DNA from: Alphaproteobacteria bacterium
GTDB taxonomy: Bacteria; Pseudomonadota; Alphaproteobacteria; Caulobacterales; Hyphomonadaceae
Length of the DNA: 64,000 nucleotides
Assembly: GCA_018827375.1 (NCBI GenBank)
Contig: JAHJYW010000002.1
Location: 1-64,000, forward strand
Direction: 5' to 3'
A program made the translations under genes and the position numbers. The notes under the pieces were generated by a model. That model searched no databases, was not told the origin of the DNA, and saw only the letters and a list, made by a program, of their open reading frames with translations. This document shows positions 27,134-35,450 of the stretch, piece after piece. Positions within the stretch are counted from its first letter, which is position 1, and each line of letters starts with the position of its first letter.

Positions 27134-28380
27134 GCCTGAAGCCATCTCCCTTTGCCCCAGCAACTTTTCCGGCGCTTCCTGCCGTGAAAGGCCTGCGCGC
27201 CGCGGCAGGCTCGCGCGGCTTCTATGCCCGCCGGGGTATCGAGCGTGATGATGTCTTCCTGTTCGCCTTTGACGAAGGCACGACCTGCGCAGGCGTCTAT
27301 ACGGTCTCGAACACGGCTTCGGCTGATGTGCGCTGGTGCCGCGAAGCCCTGAAGACAGGGGGGGGCAACGCCCGCGCGCTCGTGGCGCATTCCGGCAATT
27401 CCAATGCCTTTACCGGCCCCAAGGGCGTCGAGAAGAACGAAGCGACGCTCAAGGCGATGACGGCGACGCTCGGTGTGGCCAAGGACACCTGTTTCCTCGC
27501 CGCCACCGGCGTGATCGGCGAGCCGCTGAAGGATCCGAACTTTGTCGGCGCCTTCGTGCCGGACCTTGCCGCGAAACTCGGCAAGCCGGACTGGGAGGCC
27601 TGCGCCCGCGCCTTCATGACCACCGACACCTATCCCAAGGCATCCGGCCGCACAGTTGACCTTGCTGGCGCCGCCACGGCCTTCGCCGGCATCGCCAAGG
27701 GCTCGGGCATGATCATGCCCAACATGGCGACCATGCTGTCCTATGTCTTCACCGATGCCGCCATCGCGCCGGAACTGTTGCAGGACCTGCTTGCAGAGAT
27801 CACCGAAGAGACGTTCAACGCCATCACCGTGGATGGCGATACGTCGACCTCCGACACGCTGATGGTCTTCGCCACAGGCGGTACCGGCGCGCCGATGATC
27901 GAATCGCGGGATGACGCGCGGTTCCAAGCGTTCGCTGCTGCGCTGCATGCTACCTGCCACGACCTGGCCATGCAGGTGGTGAAGGACGGGGAAGGGGCCA
28001 GCAAGTTCGTTACCGTGCGTGTCGAGGGTGCCGCGTCCCGGCACTCGGCAAAGAACGTTGCCTGCCATATCGCCAATTCCCCGCTGATCAAGACGGCCAT
28101 GGCCGCCGGAGACGCCAATTGGGGCCGTGTCGTTATGGCCGTCGGCAAGTCGCTCGAACCCATCGTGATGGAAGAGCTGGCCATCTGGTTTGATGATGTC
28201 CAGGTCGCCAAGGGCGGCGCCCGCGCGCCGGACTATGACGAGGCGGCTGCCAGCGCCGTATTCGCAAAGCCCGAGTTCACGATCCGCGTCGACCTCGGCT
28301 ATGGCGAATTCGGGTCAACGGTCTGGACCTGCGATCTCACTCACGGCTATGTCGACATCAACGGTGCCTACCGGACATGA
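27130..28380 (+). CDS. argJ: Bifunctional glutamate N-acetyltransferase / amino-acid acetyltransferase
   Basis: The ArgJ enzyme recycles the acetyl group of N-acetylornithine to glutamate in arginine biosynthesis. The precursor is cleaved autocatalytically at the conserved KGSGMIMPNMATML (about residues 195-208), where Thr becomes the N-terminal nucleophile. VDGDTSTSDT and the C-terminal GYVDINGAYRT are typical. The length (416 residues) is normal. It starts at GTG 27130 inside the PPIase stop and ends in an ATGA overlap with mutT. An 8-G run lies at about 27358-27365. Confidence 0.95.
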   Translation: MSLKPSPFAPATFPALPAVKGLRAAAGSRGFYARRGIERDDVFLFAFDEGTTCAGVYTVSNTASADVRWCREALKTGGGNARALVAHSGNSNAFTGPKGVEKNEATLKAMTATLGVAKDTCFLAATGVIGEPLKDPNFVGAFVPDLAAKLGKPDWEACARAFMTTDTYPKASGRTVDLAGAATAFAGIAKGSGMIMPNMATMLSYVFTDAAIAPELLQDLLAEITEETFNAITVDGDTSTSDTLMVFATGGTGAPMIESRDDARFQAFAAALHATCHDLAMQVVKDGEGASKFVTVRVEGAASRHSAKNVACHIANSPLIKTAMAAGDANWGRVVMAVGKSLEPIVMEELAIWFDDVQVAKGGARAPDYDEAAASAVFAKPEFTIRVDLGYGEFGSTVWTCDLTHGYVDINGAYRT

Positions 28381-28802
28381 CGCGGCCACTGGTGCTTGTG
28401 GTTGCGGCGGCGCTCTACAATTCGAAAGGCGAGATCCTTCTCGCGCAGCGGCCCGAGGGCAAGGCCATGGCCGGCCTCTGGGAATTTCCGGGCGGGAAGG
28501 TCGAACCGGGCGAGACACCGGCCCGGGCGCTGGTGAGGGAGCTAAAGGAAGAGCTTTCGATCTTGGTTGACGAATTCGATCTGACGCCGATCACATTTGC
28601 CAGCCATGATTATCCGAAATTTCACCTACTTATGCCACTCTACCGCTGTCTGGCTTGGGCTGGAGACGTAATCCCTGCGGAAGGTCAGTCCGTCGCTTGG
28701 GTTGCGCCGTCATCCTTGCACGACTACCCGGCGCCTGAAGCAGACATCCCTCTGTTTGACGTGCTTTCGGGAACTGGGCCTGGGAGGGTCGGATGGCAAT
28801 GA
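28377..28802 (+). CDS. mutT: NUDIX hydrolase, MutT-like (8-oxo-dGTP diphosphatase type)
   Basis: A 141-residue NUDIX protein. The Nudix box GGKVEPGETPARALVREL..EEL fits Gx5Ex7REUxEEx, at about residues 38-60, and LLAQRPEGKAMAGLWEFPGG before it is typical of MutT enzymes that sanitise 8-oxo-dGTP. Four-base overlap with argJ. It often follows argJ in alphaproteobacteria. The last 10 bp overlap the Flp pilin gene. Confidence 0.9.
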   Translation: MTRPLVLVVAAALYNSKGEILLAQRPEGKAMAGLWEFPGGKVEPGETPARALVRELKEELSILVDEFDLTPITFASHDYPKFHLLMPLYRCLAWAGDVIPAEGQSVAWVAPSSLHDYPAPEADIPLFDVLSGTGPGRVGWQ

Positions 28803-28978
28803 ATGGTCTTTTGGCGCAATTCGCCACAGACGAGCGCGGCGCGACAGCGCTGGAATACGGGCTGATCATTGCCGTTATGGCGCTTGCCGTTATCGGCGGG
28901 ATCGGCGCTGTTGGCGCGGCTGTGTCAGGGTCCTTTGGAAGCTCCTCGGAAGCGGTCGAGGCAGCCAAGGCGTCTTGA
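28793..28978 (+). CDS. Flp/Fap-type pilin
   Basis: A 61-residue type IVb prepilin. ERGATALEYGLIIAVMALAV holds the Flp signature: a Gly-Ala cleavage region, Glu five residues after processing, the conserved Tyr, and the hydrophobic assembly helix. The short Ser/Gly/Ala-rich C-terminus is normal for Flp. GGGAGGG precedes ATG 28793 (a second ATG is at 28799). No tad/cpa/rcp assembly genes are present in the window, so the pilin would depend on a Tad system elsewhere. Confidence 0.88.
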   Translation: MAMNGLLAQFATDERGATALEYGLIIAVMALAVIGGIGAVGAAVSGSFGSSSEAVEAAKAS

Positions 28979-28995
28979 TCGCGGGGCTGACAGCT

Positions 28996-29907
28996 TCACG
29001 CTTTCCCCTGCCGTCGTACTGCATCTGCAAGGCTCACGGTTGCACTGCCCGGCTTTAGCGGTTTTGGCTGGCTCGGGGCGGGTGCCCAGCCTGACAGGTA
29101 GACAATCTCGAATGTCGCCCGCACGCGTCCATCCGGATCACTGAAATTCTGCGCATATAGCTCGGCCATCCGCATCAGCACGCGCCGGGGCAGGGGCTGG
29201 CCCATCCCGCTCGCAAAAGCAGCCCGCTCGCCCATGCCTTTCAGGTCATTCAGCAGCCCGAACACGGAATCATAGCGCACCACAACGCTTTCCCGGTCCA
29301 CCACGGGCAATGCAAATCCGGCCCGCTGCATCAGCGCTGCCATGTCGGCCAGCGCGGGGAGAGGGGACAGGCGCGGCGCCAGTCCACCCATGATCTCTGT
29401 CTCTGCCTCGATCAGGCACGCTCGCAGCTCTGCCAGTGTGCCCGCACCGAACAAGGCGCCCAGGAACAGGCCATCGGGTTCCAGAACGCGGCGCACCTGA
29501 ATCAGCGCGCCCGGCAGGTCGTTCACCCAGTGCAGCGAGAGGGCCGATACGACGAGATCGAAACTTGCGGCATCAAAGCCAAGGTTCTCTTCATCCGCGA
29601 CAGCCGCATCAAGGCCCCGTTCCCGTGCCCGCGACACCATCGCCGGGGAAGTGTCCGTGAAGGTCATTGCGGCCACTTTCGCGCCGCCTTTCAGCTGCTC
29701 GCTGACGCCGCCATCGTGTCCGCCGAGTTCCAGTCCGGCACGAAACGTGCGGGCCGTATCGTCCAGCCGGTCGACAAGGTCACTCGACACGCGGTCCTTC
29801 AGGAAGGAATACTCGTCGAAATGCGGTGCTGCCCGGTTACGACGGCGCACAAGCAGGTCGCGGTCGAACAGGCGCGGCGGGGCTTTGGGGGCTGCGGGAG
29901 GGGTCAT
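28996..29907 (-). CDS. SAM-dependent methyltransferase (NDUFAF5/BioC-like)
   Basis: A class I methyltransferase of 303 residues. The chain has a basic N-terminal helix (LFDRDLLVRRRNRA), then SAM-site motif I, degraded as LELGGHDGG where E/DxGxGxG is usual, followed by motif II TDTSPAMV, the acidic DEENLGFDAASFDLVVSALS and LHWVNDLP. This layout is typical of NDUFAF5-like enzymes and of BioC. The start codon at 29907 shares CATG with comF on the other strand. Confidence 0.82.
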   Translation of the reverse strand: MTPPAAPKAPPRLFDRDLLVRRRNRAAPHFDEYSFLKDRVSSDLVDRLDDTARTFRAGLELGGHDGGVSEQLKGGAKVAAMTFTDTSPAMVSRARERGLDAAVADEENLGFDAASFDLVVSALSLHWVNDLPGALIQVRRVLEPDGLFLGALFGAGTLAELRACLIEAETEIMGGLAPRLSPLPALADMAALMQRAGFALPVVDRESVVVRYDSVFGLLNDLKGMGERAAFASGMGQPLPRRVLMRMAELYAQNFSDPDGRVRATFEIVYLSGWAPAPSQPKPLKPGSATVSLADAVRRQGKA

Positions 29908-30509
29908 GCCAAGCGATATGGACCGGCGTCCGGCCCGCGCAAAGGGCTTTCTGCGGGCAGCCGCTGACTTCCTGTGGCCGCCGCGCTCCCTCGTTTCAGG
30001 CCAGCGCGGCGTAGGAAAGGGCCCCCTCGCGCCGGCCGGTGCTCGACCTCAAGCGCTCCGGGCGCCGTGACGGGCGGCAAACCTTTTCCGGATGGATGGT
30101 GCAGGCGGGCCGTGACCTGGTCGCTGAAGCCGATCTGATCGTGCCTGTGCCCCTGCATTATGCCCGGCTAGCCCGGCGCGGTTTTAACCAGTCCGCCTGG
30201 CTGGGGCAGGCCATTTGCCGCATATCGGGCACGCCAATCCTGGGTGATGCAATAAAGCGTACGCGTCGTACACCCAGTCAGGCCGGGCTGTCTGCTCGAC
30301 AGCGTCGGCGTAATGTCGCCGGCGCGTTTACCGTCAGGAAGGCCGCACTCTCGCGGATTTCGGGTCGCCGCGTCCTGCTTGTCGACGATGTGTTAACCAC
30401 TGAGGCGACACTTTCGGCCTGCACACGTGCCCTGAAACAGGCAGGCGCGACCCATGTGGACGTACTTGTGTCGGCACGCGTTGTCCGCGAGACAGACGTC
30501 ACCATATAA
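29906..30509 (+). pseudogene. comF: comF remnant: internal deletion and frameshift
   Basis: ComF proteins combine an N-terminal zinc-binding part and a phosphoribosyltransferase domain and are linked to natural competence. The first 35 codons here read as a ComF N-terminus (FLRAAADFLWPPRSLVSGQ) behind a strong GGGAGGGG site. The usual Cys-rich zinc region is missing, and the frame changes at about 30006-30015. The other frame carries VLDLKRSGRRDGRQTF, RRGFNQSAWLGQAI and the PRPP loop VLLVDDVLTTEAT, ending at 30509. A TAG at 30012-30014 blocks the second frame, so roughly 60 codons appear deleted. A GTG at 30039 could still start the transferase half. Confidence 0.78.
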
Positions 30510-30545
30510 CGAGGCGAACAAATTGCTTTAAGGAGCCTGCCCAAA

Positions 30546-30803
30546 ATGCCCAAGGTTACGATCTACACGCGTGCGTTCTGCCCGTATTGCAGCCGCGCTG
30601 TTGCCTTGCTCAAGGAAAAGAAGATCGCCATGAAGGAAATCGACGCGGGCATGGACGCCGCGAAGAAAGCCGAAATGGTCGAGCGGTCCGGCGGTGCACG
30701 CACGTTCCCTCAGATCTTCATTGACGACAAGCATATCGGCGGATGCGACGACATGATGGCGCTGGAGCGTGCGGGCAAGCTCGACGCACTGCTGACGGCC
30801 TGA
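30546..30803 (+). CDS. grxC: Glutaredoxin 3 (GrxC type)
   Basis: An 85-residue dithiol glutaredoxin with active site CPYC in TIYTRAFCPYCSRAVALL, the TFPQIFIDD cis-proline loop and the GGCDDM glutathione-binding motif. It reduces protein and mixed disulfides with glutathione. It lies between comF and the DUF1178 gene, 7 bp before the latter, so the two are probably one transcript. Confidence 0.95.
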   Translation: MPKVTIYTRAFCPYCSRAVALLKEKKIAMKEIDAGMDAAKKAEMVERSGGARTFPQIFIDDKHIGGCDDMMALERAGKLDALLTA

Positions 30804-30810
30804 GCGCAGC

Positions 30811-31260
30811 ATGATCCGTTACGCTCTCATCTGCGGTGATTGCGAACACGAATTCGAGGCGTGGTTTGCCTCCTCTGCCGCGTATGATGGGCAGGCGGAG
30901 AAGCGCCTCGTGACCTGCCCTGAGTGTGCAGGTGCCCATGTGTCGAAGCAGATCATGGCGCCTTCGGTCAAATCCCCGAAGAAAGCGGCGGCCCGCGACA
31001 AGGCCGAACAGCTGGCGGCCGAGTTTGCGGCCAAGGCGCGCGACCATGTCGAGAAGAATTTTGACTATGTCGGCGACGATTTCGCCGATGAGGCGCGCGC
31101 AATGTATTATGGCGAGACGGACGACCGCCCGATCTGGGGTGCGACCACGCCGGAAGAGTCGGCAGCGCTGATCGAGGAAGGCGTGCCAGCCGCGCCCCTG
31201 CCGCAGGCGTTCACACCCAAAAGACCGAAACAGGCCCGCGCCAAGCGCAACATTAACTGA
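30811..31260 (+). CDS. DUF1178-family protein
   Basis: A 149-residue protein with the DUF1178 head MIRYALICGDCEHEFEAWF and CPECAGAHVSKQIMAPSV, so two CxxC pairs (C9/C12 and C36/C39 by rough count) can hold a zinc. The rest is charged and helical, ending in a basic RPKQARAKRNIN. The function is unknown. In related genomes a carbon-nitrogen hydrolase often lies between grxC and this gene; here there is none. Confidence 0.88.
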   Translation: MIRYALICGDCEHEFEAWFASSAAYDGQAEKRLVTCPECAGAHVSKQIMAPSVKSPKKAAARDKAEQLAAEFAAKARDHVEKNFDYVGDDFADEARAMYYGETDDRPIWGATTPEESAALIEEGVPAAPLPQAFTPKRPKQARAKRNIN

Positions 31261-31346
31261 AGCACGCAGACGCGCGCTTTGCCGCGCTTGACCCAAGCTG
31301 CGCCTTCGCTAATACGACCTGCAGATACGAGTCACGGAGAGGCCTC

Positions 31347-31649
31347 ATGGCGACCAGCGAATATCATCACGGCGATATGGACATTGAAGCACAGGAAGCC
31401 ACCTGGCATGGCTTCATCGTGGGCAGCACCTGGGGTGGCCTGATCACCGTGCTCTCCGTCGGCTATGCGGTTCTGGCTATTGCCATCGGCATGAACTGGA
31501 TGATCTCGCTCGGCCTCATGGCGGCGCTTGGTCTGGCTGCAGGCCTATTCCTGAACATGGGTGGCCGCTGGATCGCGACGCTTGTGTTGCTGGTCATCCT
31601 GGCGCTGGTCATTCAGGGCTTTATCGGGCTCTTCGGCCTGCTGCTCTAG
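31347..31649 (+). CDS. aa3-type cytochrome c oxidase subunit IV-like protein
   Basis: A 100-residue protein that begins with SEYHHGDMDIEAQEATWHGF, the signature of bacterial aa3 oxidase subunit IV (COX4_pro_2), in which one helix follows. Here the family helix is extended: three hydrophobic segments (about residues 24-43, 47-65 and 73-98) are present, more than the usual one. No other oxidase subunits are nearby, so the link to cytochrome oxidase rests on the N-terminal motif. Confidence 0.75.
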   Translation: MATSEYHHGDMDIEAQEATWHGFIVGSTWGGLITVLSVGYAVLAIAIGMNWMISLGLMAALGLAAGLFLNMGGRWIATLVLLVILALVIQGFIGLFGLLL

Positions 31650-31663
31650 GCAGCTTTACCCTT

Positions 31664-31909
31664 CTAGCAAATCCTGAGGCAGTCGGGACACCGCACCATC
31701 GCGGGGTCGGCCTCCAGCATGCCGCGTGGAATAGACCCGTTGCATTGGGCGCAAATGCCGAACTGACCGCCCTCCATTCGCGCCAGTGCCGCTTCAATAC
31801 GGCCGAGCTGGCGGTTGCGTTCAAGCAGCGCGTTTCGCCGCGTGTTCACCATGTCCTTGCGGGTCAGGTGCAGGCATTCGGGCGCAACCGGGGAAATATC
31901 CCTTTTCAT
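31664..31909 (-). CDS. DksA/TraR-family C4 zinc-finger protein
   Basis: An 81-residue protein whose helix ERNRQLGRIEAALARMEGGQ leads into a four-cysteine finger, GICAQCNG and VRCPDCLRIC, with IPRGMLEADP between. That is the DksA/TraR finger without the long coiled coil that reaches the RNA polymerase channel, so it is a small relative. It ends 15 bp from the oxidase subunit and is divergent from the ABC transporter genes. The start at 31909 has only a weak ribosome site. Confidence 0.8.
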   Translation of the reverse strand: MKRDISPVAPECLHLTRKDMVNTRRNALLERNRQLGRIEAALARMEGGQFGICAQCNGSIPRGMLEADPAMVRCPDCLRIC

Positions 31910-32022
31910 TCCAATATGCTGCGTCGGCTTTAAGGGCTTGGCAAGGCGTTCCGGGCGAAACTCTTTCGTCTGATAGGGGAAATGTCGCGATTCGCGTCCT
32001 CCCGGCTGCCGAGGAGGCTTTC

Positions 32023-32988
32023 ATGGGCCTGCCGCCCCTAGTCATGGATCATGTGACCAAGCGTTTCGGCGCGTTCACAGCCGTGAACGATCTGTCGCTT
32101 GAAGTGCCCGAGGGCGCGATCATCGGTTTTCTCGGCCCTAATGGTGCCGGAAAGTCGACCAGCCTGCGGATGGCGCTGGGCGTGATGCAGCCCGATTCCG
32201 GCGCCGTCAGCCTGTTCGGCAAGCCGCCCGAGATTGCGACGCTCAAACGCGTGGGTTTCCTTCCGGAAGAGCGCGGCCTCTACAAGAAGATGACCACGCG
32301 CGCCACGATCGAACATTTCGCGCGTCTCAAGGGTCTCAGCGCCCGCGATGCCCGTGCCCGCGCCATCGAGCTGCTCGACATGTCCGGCCTCGGTGAGTTC
32401 AAGGCGACCCGCATTTCAAAGCTCTCCAAGGGCATGGCGCAGAAGGTGCAGATCCTCTCGACGCTGGCCCACCGACCCGATTTCCTGATCCTCGACGAAC
32501 CCTTTTCCGGCCTCGACCCGGTCAACCAGCAGATCCTCGAAGATCTGATCCGCGCCGAGCATGATCGCGGCGCCACGATCCTCTTCTCCACCCACGTCAT
32601 GGAACATGCCGAACGTCTCTGCGACCGCATCGTGATGATGGCGCGCGGCCGCAAGGTGTTCGACGGCACGCTGGACAACGCATTCAACGCGCTGGGGCAG
32701 GGCGCCCGTATCGCCGTCAGTGAAGGCTTTGACCTGGCTGCGGCACTCGCGCCGAAAGGCTTCGAGGCACAGCGTGCGCCTGACAAGGGACTCGGAGATG
32801 CCTGGCGCATCAGCCTGCGGCCCGGAACCGGCGCACAGGACGCGCTTCGCGCTGCCATTGAAGCTGGCGCCCCAATCGTCGGCTTTGCCCCTGAAGAGGC
32901 CCGCCTGCGCGATGTCTTCGTCTCACTCGTCGGAGAGGCAGACGCCGCAGCGCTCTTCGAAGCCACACCCGCCGGGGAAGCCGTCTGA
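32023..32988 (+). CDS. ABC transporter ATP-binding protein
   Basis: A 321-residue ABC ATPase of the multidrug/NatA type. Walker A is LGPNGAGKST (about residues 36-45), the signature is LSKGMAQKVQ, and Walker B is FLILDEPFSGLDP, followed by the switch His in STHVMEHAE. A C-terminal extension of about 80 residues follows the nucleotide domain. GAGGAGG at 32011-32017 sets the start. The TGATG overlap with the permease shows the two are co-translated and form one transporter. Confidence 0.92.
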   Translation: MGLPPLVMDHVTKRFGAFTAVNDLSLEVPEGAIIGFLGPNGAGKSTSLRMALGVMQPDSGAVSLFGKPPEIATLKRVGFLPEERGLYKKMTTRATIEHFARLKGLSARDARARAIELLDMSGLGEFKATRISKLSKGMAQKVQILSTLAHRPDFLILDEPFSGLDPVNQQILEDLIRAEHDRGATILFSTHVMEHAERLCDRIVMMARGRKVFDGTLDNAFNALGQGARIAVSEGFDLAAALAPKGFEAQRAPDKGLGDAWRISLRPGTGAQDALRAAIEAGAPIVGFAPEEARLRDVFVSLVGEADAAALFEATPAGEAV

Positions 32989-34379
32989 TGCGCAATATCT
33001 ACCTGATCTTCCGGCGTGACTATCTCGGCTATGTAAAGGCCTGGGGCTTCTGGCTCAGCCTCGCTGCCGTGCCACTCTTCATGCTGATTGGCGGTGCCTT
33101 CGCAGCCTTTGCCGCCAAGTCCTCGCCTGTGCGTTACTATGCCGTCGTCGAGAGCGGCAGTGTCTATGCCGATGCCATCGATGCCGAGTTTGCCCGCGAT
33201 GAGGAAGATATCGGCAACCAGGCCCGCGAGATGGCCGAGGGCATGGAGCTGACAGACGCCCAGCGCGACCAGCTCGAAAACAGCAGCGTTGCGCCCTCGC
33301 GCAAGTTCATCCGCGTGCCCGCACCGGCCACGGCGATTGATGATCTGCGCCCCTACCTCCTAGGCCAGCAACTCGTCTCAGGCCCATTGGGCGACAAGCC
33401 GCTCTTTGCGGTCTTCATTCCTTCGTCTGATGGCGCCAGCCTCGAATACTGGAGCGATGATGTCAGCGTCAGCGCCCTGCGCTGGCAGGCCGAAAACGCC
33501 ATGCGCCGCCTTGCGCGCCAGCAAGCGCTCGGCGAAGCGGGCCTCGATGCGGATTTCCTCGAAACCGTTGATGGTGGCGCGTTGAAAGTGCCTGCGCACC
33601 GCATCCGCACTGTCGCCAATCAGACGACCACAGGCTCCAAAGTCACCATGGCCGACAAGGCCCCCGTCTATGTCTCGGTCGGCCTCGCCTATTTTCTCTG
33701 GCTGATGATCTTCTCGATCATCCAGTACCTGCTGATGGGCACCATCGAGGAACGCTCGAACAAGATTTTCGATACGCTGCTCACTTCGGTAAAACTTGAG
33801 GAGCTGCTGGCGGGCAAACTGCTCGCGGTCTTCGCGGTCACGTCCACGATGATGGTCTCATGGGGACTCTTCGCTCTCGGCACGTCGCTCTTTGCCACCA
33901 GCCAGATTCCGGGTGGCGCCAGCCTCCTCTCGCCCTTCCTCTCTGCGCTCGCCAATCCGGCCATCATCGTCCCCGGCCTGATCAGCTTCCTCCTCGGCTA
34001 TGTCATGTACGGCATGATCTTCATGGCCCTCGGCTCGCTCTGCGACACGATCCAGGAAGCGCAGACACTGCTCAGCCCGATGATGATCCTGCTGATGCTG
34101 CCCATGTTCGCCATCTTCATCGCGTTCCAGGATCCGGGCTCGCCCGTTATCGACATCGCCTCATGGATCCCGGTCTTCACGCCGTTCCTGCTGATCCTGC
34201 GCATGCCCCATAATCCGCCCATGTGGGAAATCATCGCCCAGATGCTGATCATGGCCGTCACCGCCGCCACAATCCTCTGGCTCGCCACCAAGGTCTACCG
34301 CGCAGGCGCCATCCACGGCGCCGGCATTGGCGACCTCGGCGGCGTCTTCAAACGCCTATTCAGCCGCAAGAAGGGCTGA
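32988..34379 (+). CDS. ABC transporter permease (ABC-2, NatB-like)
   Basis: A 463-residue ABC-2 permease. A first helix (about residues 23-46) is followed by a large extracytoplasmic loop of roughly 180 residues, and then by five C-terminal helices. KIFDTLLTSVKLEELLAGKL is the coupling region conserved in NatB and ABC-2 exporters. It uses the ATPase encoded directly upstream. NatAB relatives export sodium or drugs; substrate unknown here. Confidence 0.9.
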   Translation: MRNIYLIFRRDYLGYVKAWGFWLSLAAVPLFMLIGGAFAAFAAKSSPVRYYAVVESGSVYADAIDAEFARDEEDIGNQAREMAEGMELTDAQRDQLENSSVAPSRKFIRVPAPATAIDDLRPYLLGQQLVSGPLGDKPLFAVFIPSSDGASLEYWSDDVSVSALRWQAENAMRRLARQQALGEAGLDADFLETVDGGALKVPAHRIRTVANQTTTGSKVTMADKAPVYVSVGLAYFLWLMIFSIIQYLLMGTIEERSNKIFDTLLTSVKLEELLAGKLLAVFAVTSTMMVSWGLFALGTSLFATSQIPGGASLLSPFLSALANPAIIVPGLISFLLGYVMYGMIFMALGSLCDTIQEAQTLLSPMMILLMLPMFAIFIAFQDPGSPVIDIASWIPVFTPFLLILRMPHNPPMWEIIAQMLIMAVTAATILWLATKVYRAGAIHGAGIGDLGGVFKRLFSRKKG

Positions 34380-34393
34380 GTATGGAGCAGGGG

Positions 34394-34756
34394 CTAATTG
34401 CCCGCAGGCTCACAGTTCTCATCCAGCCCTGACAGGTAGTCCACGGTCTTCCTGATCGTGATCACATGGCATTGCGCCATGCCCGATGTGAGGTAGCCGG
34501 GCGTGGCGAGGGTCTCGCCCGTGCCAGCGTCCACGATCTCGAAATGCGCATCGCCCTCGGCCGCAAACTTGTCCTCCACTGTCTCGCCCGGCGTCACGGT
34601 CCAGGCATGGTCATAGATCGTCACCGTCACGGCCCGCTCGCTCTCATTGGTGATGGTCAGCGTCTGCGTGGCCAACACGTCCGGGCCCAGCCAGTAGGCG
34701 AGGGCGCTGGCCACGATCACGATCGGAACAATCGTCCAAAGGATAAGTCGCTTCAT
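34394..34756 (-). CDS. Membrane-anchored periplasmic protein, hypothetical
   Basis: A 120-residue protein with an uncleaved-looking N-terminal helix (residues 3-21, RLILWTIVPIVIVASALAYW) and a small beta-rich domain, ending with two Cys (AQCHVITI and ENCEPAGN) that could form a disulfide. ATG 34756 is preceded by GGAACAGAAG. It ends 15 bp after the convergent ABC permease. No family recognised. Confidence 0.6.
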   Translation of the reverse strand: MKRLILWTIVPIVIVASALAYWLGPDVLATQTLTITNESERAVTVTIYDHAWTVTPGETVEDKFAAEGDAHFEIVDAGTGETLATPGYLTSGMAQCHVITIRKTVDYLSGLDENCEPAGN

Positions 34757-34886
34757 CTTCTGTTCCGCCTCGCTGCGAACAAAAACATGTACTCGCATTC
34801 AGGCCGGATGATGACAGGGCGAAGAAAATGCCCCGCCAAATGCACACTGCCTGTTCCGCTCCTGCGGCCAATGCTATTTTCGCAAC

Positions 34887-35378
34887 ATGGAGATCAGACC
34901 CGAAAACTCAAGCGACTACGCGGCCATAGAGCGGATAACGCGCGCGGCCTTCGCGCCCATGCCTTTCAGCGAAGGCAATGAAGCCGAATGTATCGCAAAA
35001 CTGCGAGCGGACGGCGACCTGACACTGTCTCTGGTTGCGATAAAGGACGCCAAACTCGTCGGGCATATCGCGTTCTCACCCGTCTTCATCAATGACAGCT
35101 TTGACGGCTGGTGCGGCCTGGGGCCTGTCTCGGCGTCGCCCGAGGCCCAGCGCACAGGGATCGGCAGCGCCCTGATCAAGGAAGGTCTTGAGCGCCTGAG
35201 GCAGATGGATGCGGCAGGCTGCGCGCTGATCGGCGATCCCGCCTATTATTCACGGTTCGGCTTTGTCGGTGACGGACGGCTATCCTACCGCAATCTGCCG
35301 GCCCGGATTGTCCAGTGGTTGGCGTTCAATGATACCAAGCCGTCCGGCGTACTTCGATACAGTCCGGGGCTCGAATAG
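34887..35378 (+). CDS. GNAT-family N-acetyltransferase (YhbS-like)
   Basis: A 163-residue GNAT protein. The CoA site is GLGPVSASPEAQRTGIGSAL (about residues 73-92), with the QRTGIG loop; VGHIAFSPVFI precedes it and GDPAYYSRFGFVG follows, a pattern typical of the YhbS subgroup. The start at 34887 fits, with no strong ribosome site. Its substrate is unknown. A strong bidirectional terminator follows. Confidence 0.85.
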   Translation: MEIRPENSSDYAAIERITRAAFAPMPFSEGNEAECIAKLRADGDLTLSLVAIKDAKLVGHIAFSPVFINDSFDGWCGLGPVSASPEAQRTGIGSALIKEGLERLRQMDAAGCALIGDPAYYSRFGFVGDGRLSYRNLPARIVQWLAFNDTKPSGVLRYSPGLE

Positions 35379-35391
35379 GAGCGCCCCAAGG

Positions 35392-35429
35392 AAAAAGCCC
35401 CGCCAGATCGCTCTGACGGGGCTTTTTTC
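35392..35429. terminator. Bidirectional rho-independent terminator
   Basis: AAAAAGCCCCG-CCAGA and TCTG-ACGGGGCTTTTTT form a long GC-rich stem round a TCGC loop. It has T-runs on both strands and lies between the convergent GNAT gene and rpsU, so it should stop both. Confidence 0.92.
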
Positions 35430-35450
35430 AGGTCGCGAGGCCTTTAAAGC

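Noticed and set aside
27358-27365. 8-G run in argJ as a phase-variation tract
   Set aside because: ArgJ is biosynthetic and the frame is intact; a short G run in a high-GC gene is not evidence for switching.
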